From positions 1 to 11,930 of the forward strand of contig CANETO010000026.1 of NCBI GenBank assembly GCA_947440895.1: a stretch of DNA of 11,930 bases, read 5' to 3'. A model generated the notes under the pieces. The model did no database searches, had not been told where the DNA came from, and saw only the letters and a program-made list of their open reading frames with translations. The translations under genes and the position numbers were made by a program. The stretch comes from Planctomycetaceae bacterium (lineage in GTDB: Bacteria; Planctomycetota; Planctomycetia; Pirellulales; UBA1268). Positions 5,882 through 11,930 of the stretch are shown piece by piece. Numbering within the stretch: position 1 is the first letter of the stretch; each line of letters starts with the position of its first letter.

Positions 5882-7633
5882 ATGAGTCTGTTGTTTGTCC
5901 TGCTGCCAAGCGCTCTGGTGCTAACAATCGCCTACCGAGTCTATGGCAGACTGCTGGCCCGCCTGTTTCAGCTTGATCCGGACGCCGCCACGCCGGCCGT
6001 CACGCTCCGCGATGACGTCGACTACGAACCGATTCCGCCTCAGATGCTGCTGGGCCAGCATTTTTCGGCGATCGCGGCGGCCGGGCCGATCGTGGGACCG
6101 ATCCTCGCGGGCGTGGCTTTCGGCTGGCTGCCCGCCCTGCTCTGGATCTTGATCGGCAGCATCTTCATTGGCGGCGTGCACGACTTCGCGGCACTCGTCG
6201 CATCGATCCGCCACAAGGCGCGGTCGATCGCCGAGGTGATTCGCGACCATATGAGCCGGCGGAGCTATCTCTTGTTTCTGGCGTTTGTCTGGATCGCGCT
6301 CGTCTACATCATCGTCGCCTTCACCGACATCACCGCATCGAGTTTCGTCGGCCGGCAGGTGCTGGAGAACGGCGAGAGCGTGTCGGGGGGCGGCATCGCC
6401 ACAGCGAGCCTGCTCTACCTCGTGCTGCCGGTGGTCATGGCACTCTGTATGCGGTATGCGAAGATGCCCCTCTGGCTGGCGACCGTGATCTTCCTGCCGC
6501 TGGTCGGCCTGGCGATCTGGATCGGCCAGTTCTTTCCTTTTGATCTGGGGCAGGTTCTCGGCACCTCCGACGCCACGGCGCAGAAGATCTGGGGCGTGCT
6601 CCTCTTGGCCTACTGCCTTGGGGCGGCGATGGTGCCGATGTGGCTATTGCTCCAGCCGCGTGGCCACCTCGGGGGCTGCTTTCTCTATGTCGCGCTCGCC
6701 GGGGCGACCATCGGTCTCATCGCCAGCGACCGGCTCGTGGCGGGTGATTCTTCGATCCGCTATCCAGCCTTCACAAGCTGGCAGACCGCGAAGGCGGGCA
6801 GCCTCATCCCGATGCTGTTCATCACCATCGCCTGCGGCGCCTGCTCCGGCTTTCACTCGCTGATCGCCTCGGGCACGACGAGCAAGCAACTCCGCAGGGA
6901 GACCGACGCCACGCCGATCGGGTACGGCACGATGCTCTTAGAGGCGATGGTGGCGGTGGTGAGCCTCGCCTGCGTGATGGTGCTCGCAGGCGACTCGAAA
7001 CTCGCCACCCAGCCGCCGAACTTTATCTACGCGCTCGGCATGGGGCGATTTCTGGAGATCCTCGGCGTGCCCGCGACGATCGGCGTGTCGTTTGCACTGA
7101 TGGCGTTCACGACGTTCGTCTACGACACGCTCGATGTCTGCACGCGTCTGGGACGGTACATCATTCAGGAGCTCACCGGGCTCACCGGTAAGGCAGGCGG
7201 CTGGCTGGGCACGGCGCTAACGGCGGCTGTGCCGCTCGTGTTTCTCCTGCGGCCCCACGTCGATGCTGCTGGCAATGCGGTGCCGGTATGGAAGACGTTC
7301 TGGAGCCTCTTCGGCGCGAGCAACCAGTTGCTGGCGGCGCTCACGCTCCTGGGTGTGACGGTCTGGCTCTGGCGGACGCGACGGGAGGCCTGGGTCTGGC
7401 TGGTGACAGGCGTGCCGACCGTGTTCATGTATGTGATGAGCACGTGGGCCCTGGCCAGCATGACGCTGCCGAAATTCCGGGATGCGAATGGTTTTTCGCT
7501 GCCGGCCGATCCGGTGCCGTGGGCGGGCTTGGTGCTCCTGTCGCTGGCCGCGGTGATGCTCGTCGAGGCGATCCGCGTAATCGCGACGCCGCCGGGGCCG
7601 CTCCAGCCGCGGCGTGTTCCCAGCCTCAGCTGA
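5882..7633 (+). CDS. CstA-family carbon starvation protein / small-carbon transporter
   Basis: A 583-residue polytopic inner-membrane protein of the CstA/BtsT family, whose studied members import peptides or pyruvate during nutrient limitation. It starts with a transmembrane helix, LLFVLLPSALVLTIAYRVYG, then the family block QHFSAIAAAGPIVGPILAG with its Gly/Pro-rich substrate region. Next comes GGVHDFAALVASIRHKARSIAEV. Later blocks are IACGACSGFHSLIASGTTSKQL, FVYDTLDVCTRLGRYIIQEL and FWSLFGASNQLLAALTLLG, all characteristic. Many hydrophobic helices fill the spaces. It is of the short family type, against ~700 residues for E. coli CstA. The ATG at 5882 is chosen because it begins exactly at the first helix; a GGGG lies 5 nt upstream. 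The frame is open back to 5801 but that region is the structured leader. The small DUF466 partner gene often found after cstA is absent. Substrate is not deducible. Confidence 0.92.
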   Translation: MSLLFVLLPSALVLTIAYRVYGRLLARLFQLDPDAATPAVTLRDDVDYEPIPPQMLLGQHFSAIAAAGPIVGPILAGVAFGWLPALLWILIGSIFIGGVHDFAALVASIRHKARSIAEVIRDHMSRRSYLLFLAFVWIALVYIIVAFTDITASSFVGRQVLENGESVSGGGIATASLLYLVLPVVMALCMRYAKMPLWLATVIFLPLVGLAIWIGQFFPFDLGQVLGTSDATAQKIWGVLLLAYCLGAAMVPMWLLLQPRGHLGGCFLYVALAGATIGLIASDRLVAGDSSIRYPAFTSWQTAKAGSLIPMLFITIACGACSGFHSLIASGTTSKQLRRETDATPIGYGTMLLEAMVAVVSLACVMVLAGDSKLATQPPNFIYALGMGRFLEILGVPATIGVSFALMAFTTFVYDTLDVCTRLGRYIIQELTGLTGKAGGWLGTALTAAVPLVFLLRPHVDAAGNAVPVWKTFWSLFGASNQLLAALTLLGVTVWLWRTRREAWVWLVTGVPTVFMYVMSTWALASMTLPKFRDANGFSLPADPVPWAGLVLLSLAAVMLVEAIRVIATPPGPLQPRRVPSLS

Positions 7634-7785
7634 ATTCAGGGGCTTTTCGCCATCCAGGCGAGTGCCTCGTACAGCAAGAGCTATCGTGCCGTGCTCGTGG
7701 GCAGATGCTCCCCGCGGACCACTTTCGCGATCTCCATCGCATGGTCATCGGCCACGGAGAGGCATCAACGCGTTCCTCAAGGCCG

Positions 7786-8532
7786 CTACAGCAGCCACCA
7801 GTTGGCCGTCATCAACACGTAGGCACCGAGCGCCAGGTTGGTCGCGGCATGGGCGAGGATCGTGTCGATCGGTCGCCGCGTGGCCGCCGCGATGCCGGTG
7901 ATGACCGCAAACCAGCCCACGGCGGCGACGCATTCACTGGGATGCGAGGCCGCGGCATAGAACAGGCAGGCGGCAGCTGCAGGGAATGTCAGCATGCCAA
8001 ACGGCACGGTCCAGAAGTCTTCGCGGATCACGTACCGCATGAGAAACCCCCGCAGGAAGAGTTCCTCGATCAGCGGCACTACCGCGATCAGGCCAATCGC
8101 GCGGATGATGACACATGACCAGGAACCTGCGGAGCCCGCAGTGAGATCAGTGAACGGGTTGAATCCCGCCCTCGCGGCGGTGGCACCGGCCCAGCCGGCG
8201 TCGCGTTGCAACTCCGCGAGCACGACCCACGGCACGACAAGCGTGAGCCCCATGAGCGGTGGCCACCAATTGGGCCGGCCCAGCCAACGGCTGATCGGTG
8301 TCCATGAGCGGGCTACGGCGAGCACCGTGGCGGTGATGCGGAGGCCGTAGATGAGAGGATACGCCGAGAAGGGGATTCCCAGTGTCCCCGCGAGCCCGTC
8401 GCCGCTGCGGCTGGGCTCCAAGAGGCCGACCGCCAAAAACACCACAAATGGCACGATACACACCTCCCATGGCCGGTCCGGGCCGGCAGGGTTTGGGGGC
8501 GTGGATGCTTCTGGATGCTGCATGGGGTTCAT
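7786..8532 (-). CDS. CPBP (CAAX-protease-like) intramembrane metalloprotease
   Basis: A 248-residue membrane protein with several hydrophobic helices (about 24-38, 59-73, 92-106, 139-155, 177-195, 203-216, 228-247). It carries the three CPBP/Abi motif elements: EELFLR (156-161, the EExxxR glutamates), a His in SHPSE (196-200) and HAATN (228-232, HxxxN). These residues bind the catalytic metal in family members such as Rce1. The flanking VPLIEELFLRGFLMRYVI and DFWTVPFG look like the subgroup annotated as CAAX prenyl protease-related proteins of exosortase/PEP-CTERM systems. I see no exosortase or PEP-CTERM gene here, so that link is tentative. The N-terminal ~20 residues are Pro-rich and cytoplasmic-looking. 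The start at 8532 has no Shine-Dalgarno; the Met at residue 4 is an alternative. It is transcribed alone, divergent from fusA across 139 bp. Confidence 0.85.
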   Translation of the reverse strand: MNPMQHPEASTPPNPAGPDRPWEVCIVPFVVFLAVGLLEPSRSGDGLAGTLGIPFSAYPLIYGLRITATVLAVARSWTPISRWLGRPNWWPPLMGLTLVVPWVVLAELQRDAGWAGATAARAGFNPFTDLTAGSAGSWSCVIIRAIGLIAVVPLIEELFLRGFLMRYVIREDFWTVPFGMLTFPAAAACLFYAAASHPSECVAAVGWFAVITGIAAATRRPIDTILAHAATNLALGAYVLMTANWWLL

Positions 8533-8671
8533 GGTCTGTCGCGTTCAGGCCGGCTTGAGTATATTCCCGATGGTCGCCAGGCTCGTGCCCTGGTCGTCCC
8601 GGCCGTCATTGCACTGATTCGGCTCGTACCCCGACATCCCCGCCCTCCGCCTCCGAAAGTGTTTTTGATCC

Positions 8672-10762
8672 ATGGATCTGTCCAAGCTGCGCAACATGGG
8701 CATCTCGGCCCACATCGACTCCGGTAAGACCACGCTCTCGGAGCGGATTCTCTACTACGCAGGCCGTATTCACCGGATTCAGGAGGTGAAGGGCGGCGGC
8801 GACGGCGCGACCATGGACTACATGGATCTCGAGCGCGAGCGTGGCATCACGATCACCAGTGCCGCGACGAGCGTCAAATGGCACGACTGTGACATCAACC
8901 TCATCGACACTCCGGGCCACGTCGACTTCACCGTCGAGGTGGAACGCAGCCTGCGGGTGCTCGACGGCGCGATCCTGGTGCTCTGCGCCGTGGGCGGCGT
9001 GCAGAGCCAGTCGATGACGGTCGACCGTCAGATGAAGCGATACAAGGTGCCGCGTCTGGCGTTCATCAACAAGATGGACCGCACCGGCGCCAACTTTGAC
9101 CGCGTTGTCGGCCAACTCCGGGATAAGCTCGGCTGCGATGCGATCCCGATGCAGATCCCGATCGGCAAAGAAGACAAACTCGAGGGCGTGATCGACCTCG
9201 TGTCGATGAAGGCCGCCTACTTCGACGGCGATAATGGCGAGACTGTCCGCGAGGAGAAGATTCCCGACGCCCTGGCCAAGGCTGCTGCCGAGGGGCGGCA
9301 TGCCATGCTTGAGGCGCTCGCGATGTATTCCGACTCGCTGATGGAGAAACTGCTCAGCGAGCAGCCCGTGTCGGACGACGAGATCCATGCCGTCGTGAAG
9401 GCGGCCATGCAGAGCCAGAGCATCACACCCGTGTTCTGCGGCTCAGCCTACAAGAACAAGGGCGTGCAGAAACTCCTCGACGCCGTCGTGCGATATCTGC
9501 CCAGCCCGCTGGAGCGGAAGGTGATCGCCAAGAAGTGGGACAACCCCGACGAGGCGTTCGACCTGAATCCCGACCCGAAGAAGCCGCTGGTGGCGATGGC
9601 GTTCAAGATCGTGGACGACCCCTACGGCCAGCTCACGTTCATGCGGATCTACCAGGGCACGATCACCAAGGGCGAGGCCTACATCAACCAGCGGACCAGC
9701 CAGAAGCAGCGGTTCAGCCGGATCGTGAAGATGCACGCCGACAAGCGTGAGGAAATCGACTCCGGCGAGGCCGGCGACATCGTGGCCGTGATGGGCGTCG
9801 ATGCCGCCAGCGGCGATACCTACGCCGCCGAAAACAAGTATTGCACGCTCGAGAACATGTTCGTTCCGGAGCCTGTGATCAAGATGTCGATCACGCCGAC
9901 CAACCGTGACGGCCTCGACAAACTGGGGAAGGCGTTGCAGCGGTTCAGCCGCGAGGATCCCACGTTCCGCGTCGCCACCGACGAGGAGACGGGCGAGACT
10001 TTGATCGCGGGCATGGGCGAACTCCATCTCGATATCTACGTCGAGCGGATCAAGCGGGAGTTCAAGGTGGAGGTTGAGGTCGGTGCGCCGAAGGTGAGCT
10101 ACCGCGAGGCGCCGACCAGGGCCACCAACTACGACTACAAGCACAAGAAGCAGACGGGCGGCTCCGGCCAGTATGCCCACATCATCGGCTCGCTCGAGCC
10201 GCTGCCCGAGGAGTCGACCGAAAACTTTGTCTTCGACGATGCCGTCGTCGGTGGCCGAGTTCCGCGGGAATACATTCCGTCCGTCGAGAAGGGCTTCCGG
10301 TCCGTGCTCTCGAAGGGGCCGATCGCAGGCTTTCCGATCGTGGGCGTCAAGGCATCGCTCGTCGATGGTTCCTATCACGACGTCGACTCCTCCGACATGG
10401 CCTTCCAGATCTGCGCCAGAGCCGGCTTCCGCGAGGCGTTCCTCAACACGAAGCCCGTGCTGCTGGAACCGATCATGAAGATGGAGGTGGAGGTTCCCTC
10501 CGACTTCCAGGGACCGGTGACGGGCGAACTCAACAAACGGCGTGGCCTGATCGTCTCCACGGAGACGGTCGGCAAGACCTCGACGATCATCGCCGAGGTG
10601 CCGCTCGCCGAGACGTTTGGCTATTCGACCGACCTGCGGAGCATGACGCAGGGGCAGGGTGTGTTCACGATGGAATTCTCGAAGTACCGGCCGACGCCGG
10701 GGAACATCCAGAAGGAGATCGTGGAGGAGCGGAAGAAGGCGGATCTGGCAGCTGCCAAATAG
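8672..10762 (+). CDS. fusA: Translation elongation factor G (EFG1 / spdEFG1 type)
   Basis: A full-length 696-residue EF-G, the GTPase that drives ribosomal translocation. The GTPase motifs are AHIDSGKTT (G1, 13-21), RERGITI (G2, from 55), DTPGH (G3, 79-83), NKMD (G4, 133-136) and GSAYK (G5, 257-261). Domains II-V follow with FGYSTDLRSMTQGQG near the C-terminus. Serine in AHIDSGKTT instead of the usual alanine, EVKGG before the effector loop, and runs such as LDGAILVLCAVGGVQSQSMT and MHAD match mitochondrial EFG1 and the related EF-Gs of spirochaetes, planctomycetes and delta-proteobacteria. No rpsL, rpsG or tuf is adjacent, so this is a solitary fusA outside the str operon. The ATG at 8672 matches the family N-terminus exactly. 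No Shine-Dalgarno is visible; the leader before it is pyrimidine-rich and ends in TTTTTGATCC. It converges on the DUF3050 gene across 159 bp. Confidence 0.97.
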   Translation: MDLSKLRNMGISAHIDSGKTTLSERILYYAGRIHRIQEVKGGGDGATMDYMDLERERGITITSAATSVKWHDCDINLIDTPGHVDFTVEVERSLRVLDGAILVLCAVGGVQSQSMTVDRQMKRYKVPRLAFINKMDRTGANFDRVVGQLRDKLGCDAIPMQIPIGKEDKLEGVIDLVSMKAAYFDGDNGETVREEKIPDALAKAAAEGRHAMLEALAMYSDSLMEKLLSEQPVSDDEIHAVVKAAMQSQSITPVFCGSAYKNKGVQKLLDAVVRYLPSPLERKVIAKKWDNPDEAFDLNPDPKKPLVAMAFKIVDDPYGQLTFMRIYQGTITKGEAYINQRTSQKQRFSRIVKMHADKREEIDSGEAGDIVAVMGVDAASGDTYAAENKYCTLENMFVPEPVIKMSITPTNRDGLDKLGKALQRFSREDPTFRVATDEETGETLIAGMGELHLDIYVERIKREFKVEVEVGAPKVSYREAPTRATNYDYKHKKQTGGSGQYAHIIGSLEPLPEESTENFVFDDAVVGGRVPREYIPSVEKGFRSVLSKGPIAGFPIVGVKASLVDGSYHDVDSSDMAFQICARAGFREAFLNTKPVLLEPIMKMEVEVPSDFQGPVTGELNKRRGLIVSTETVGKTSTIIAEVPLAETFGYSTDLRSMTQGQGVFTMEFSKYRPTPGNIQKEIVEERKKADLAAAK

Positions 10763-10802
10763 GCGTCTGCTGGTTTTCGTCCACCACGTTTCGAAGGCCC
10801 AA

Positions 10803-10877
10803 GCCGCCGGGGGCGGCGAAAGCCTCCGACTCGAGGGCAGGATAGCCCGACTCGCTTCGGCTTCCACCGCCCCCGGC
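10803..10877. terminator. GC-rich inverted repeats between convergent fusA and DUF3050 genes
   Basis: GCCGCC-GGG-GGCGGC (10803-10817) is a perfect hairpin with a 3-nt loop. A larger inverted repeat of 19 bp with 17 matches joins 10806-10824 to 10859-10877, including an 11-bp perfect core. The two foldings compete for the same bases. Neither is followed by a T-run, so it may be a factor-dependent or bidirectional end signal, or a REP-like element. Confidence 0.45.
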
Positions 10878-10921
10878 TCATCGAATGGTGGTAGAAGCCG
10901 CTTGAGATCAGTCGAGGCGAT

Positions 10922-11728
10922 CTATTTCCACGTTGCCGCGATCTCGTCCCAGAACGTGATTCGCGAAGCGAGGCAGTCGCGGGCCGTCTCGGATGCTTCG
11001 GCCCAATGGGCGGGATCGTCTCCGCACAAGCGTGCGACGATCCTTCTGCAGACCGGGGCGTGCTTCTCGTCATCGTGGGCGATGTGCCGTTCGAGGTAGA
11101 AACGGAACGATTCCCAGGTCGCGGGATCCTCGGTCGCCAGCGAGGTGACGAGGTGCCGGAACATGTCGGGGATGACGTCCTCGCGGCCGTAGGTGAAGGC
11201 GGCCACGATGCGGCGGGTTGACCCCGACTCAATCACCTCGAATGACCGTCGCACGAAATTGCAGGCAGCGGTGGGGCCGCCGCACGCGTCGAGGGCCTCA
11301 GAGATCGATTCGCCCCGCCGGAGCAGTTCCAGCAGTCGCTCGATCGGTCGCGTGTCGGCGGCCGCATGCCGCATGCTGTCGAGGTAGAGTTCGAAGTGCG
11401 AGGCGTGGCCGCCGCCCGGGAGTTCGTCCGATTCCTCGTCGAGCACGATTTCGTTGACGAGCCGTCTCGCTTCGGGATCGGGCGTGGGCAGCCAGGGGAT
11501 GCCGGTGCAGGTGAGCTTCTGCTGCATCGCCTTCAAGAGGCTCTGAAAATCCCAGACCGCAAAGACGTGGTGCTCCATGAATCGACGGAGCCTGTCGGGA
11601 CGGTCGATCAGGGCGTAGAGCGGGTGGTGGACGAGTTGCTCACGGGTGTCCCCGAGGTCGATCGTGAGCGTCCGGGCCAGGGCACTGTGGACCTTGGTTT
11701 CCGGCGGTAGGGCGTGTGCGGCAGGCAT
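10922..11728 (-). CDS. DUF3050 protein (predicted heme-oxygenase-like helical fold)
   Basis: A 268-residue protein that matches my memory of the DUF3050 family along its whole length. HHPLYALIDRPDRLRRFMEH (residues 34-53) leads into HVFAVWDFQSLLKAMQ (54-69). LVNEIVLDEESDELPGGGHA (90-109) and SHFELYLDSM (110-119) follow, then AAFTYGREDVIPDMF (176-190) and YLERHIAHDDEKHAP (211-225), ending ARITFWDEI. No signal peptide or membrane segment is seen, so it is probably cytoplasmic. No function is established. The conserved His and acidic residues on predicted helices, especially HIAHDDEKH at 215-223, recall metal-ligand patterns of heme-oxygenase-like diiron oxidases; this is inference. The start at 11728 has no Shine-Dalgarno. 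It is transcribed alone towards fusA and is divergent from a possible gene beginning at 11888. Confidence 0.85.
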   Translation of the reverse strand: MPAAHALPPETKVHSALARTLTIDLGDTREQLVHHPLYALIDRPDRLRRFMEHHVFAVWDFQSLLKAMQQKLTCTGIPWLPTPDPEARRLVNEIVLDEESDELPGGGHASHFELYLDSMRHAAADTRPIERLLELLRRGESISEALDACGGPTAACNFVRRSFEVIESGSTRRIVAAFTYGREDVIPDMFRHLVTSLATEDPATWESFRFYLERHIAHDDEKHAPVCRRIVARLCGDDPAHWAEASETARDCLASRITFWDEIAATWK

Positions 11729-11804
11729 GAGAGGCTGTCTCTAGGAAGGAAGAGAGAATCATGGTGGTCCTCTGTGTTGTAGTCGGCATCCGCCTCGCGG
11801 CGAA

Positions 11805-11820
11805 TCATTTCCGGGAATGA
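11805..11820. promoter_or_regulatory. 16-bp imperfect palindrome upstream of the DUF3050 gene
   Basis: TCATTTCCGGGAATGA is fully self-complementary except for one G-T pair. It lies 77 bp upstream of the DUF3050 start, in the gap to the divergent reading frame at 11888, a suitable place for a repressor or activator dimer. A second small hairpin, CTCCG/CGGAG, lies at 11852-11866. No regulator is identified. Confidence 0.25.
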
Positions 11821-11887
11821 ACCCCGAAAACTCCGGCCCAGACGCGTCCTTCTCCGCCTAACGGAGGGCATCTGCTACCTTTCTCGT

Positions 11888-11930
11888 ATGTATCGCTCTG
11901 AGCCCTTGCCCCTGTCGATCTGGATCGTCA
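11888..11930 (+). CDS. Start of a possible gene cut by the window edge
   Basis: ATG at 11888 opens a frame with no stop to the window end, reading MYRSEPLPLSIWIV. The hydrophobic turn at residues 8-14 could begin a membrane helix or strand. Only 14 codons are visible, with no clear Shine-Dalgarno, so neither identity nor reality is certain. Confidence 0.35.
   Translation, partial: MYRSEPLPLSIWIV

Noticed and set aside
7288..8118. 276-codon plus-strand frame across the CstA 3' end and the CPBP gene
   Set aside because: It overlaps two well-supported genes out of frame or antisense and shows no domain.
9443..10867. 474-codon open frame on the minus strand opposite fusA
   Set aside because: It is fully antisense to a certain gene. 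Its composition (many Arg, His, Val, Leu, Gly) is that of a GC-rich shadow frame, and no family motif is seen.
10621..11232. 203-codon minus-strand frame across the fusA end and the DUF3050 gene
   Set aside because: It overlaps the DUF3050 gene in another frame. Its Ser/Arg/Pro-rich text is typical of a shadow frame.

Overview
The window is a GC-rich bacterial segment that most resembles a planctomycete (Pirellulales-like) chromosome. This is inferred from four things: an EF-G of the mitochondrial EFG1 / 'spd' type, a thioredoxin reductase with an extra loop, mostly absent Shine-Dalgarno sequences, and scattered single genes on both strands instead of long operons. No rRNA, tRNA, CRISPR array or recognisable transposase is present.

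Layout. (1) Positions 1-4112 form a surface-glycan locus. It holds a family 2 glycosyltransferase (+), a convergent GT11-type fucosyltransferase (-), a fucosyltransferase-superfamily-like protein (+), a second family 2 glycosyltransferase (+) and the first ~40 codons of a sugar O-methyltransferase that is cut off (+). (2) Positions 4041-4680 are a gene-free, repeat-dense block. Two ~86-bp inverted arms (about 86% identical by eye) bracket three consecutive perfect hairpins with 3-nt loops, a 19-bp direct repeat and an inverted copy of the sequence at the trxB stop. It interrupts the methyltransferase just before its SAM-binding motif and ends in a strong intrinsic terminator. (3) Positions 4677-8532 are housekeeping and membrane genes: trxB (-), a CstA-family transporter (+) divergent from it across a structured 128-bp gap, and a CPBP-type membrane protease (-). 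(4) Positions 8672-11728 hold a solitary fusA (+) converging on a DUF3050 protein (-). The first 14 codons of a possible gene follow at the right edge.

How the parts relate. The glycan genes plausibly act together to build and fucosylate a surface polysaccharide or glycan. The remaining genes look independent: thiol redox (trxB), uptake of small carbon compounds (CstA family), membrane proteolysis (CPBP), translation elongation (EF-G) and an uncharacterised helical protein (DUF3050).

I found no convincing new defence or multi-gene system. The most unusual parts are the repeat block that truncates the methyltransferase and the competing stem-loops upstream of the CstA gene.
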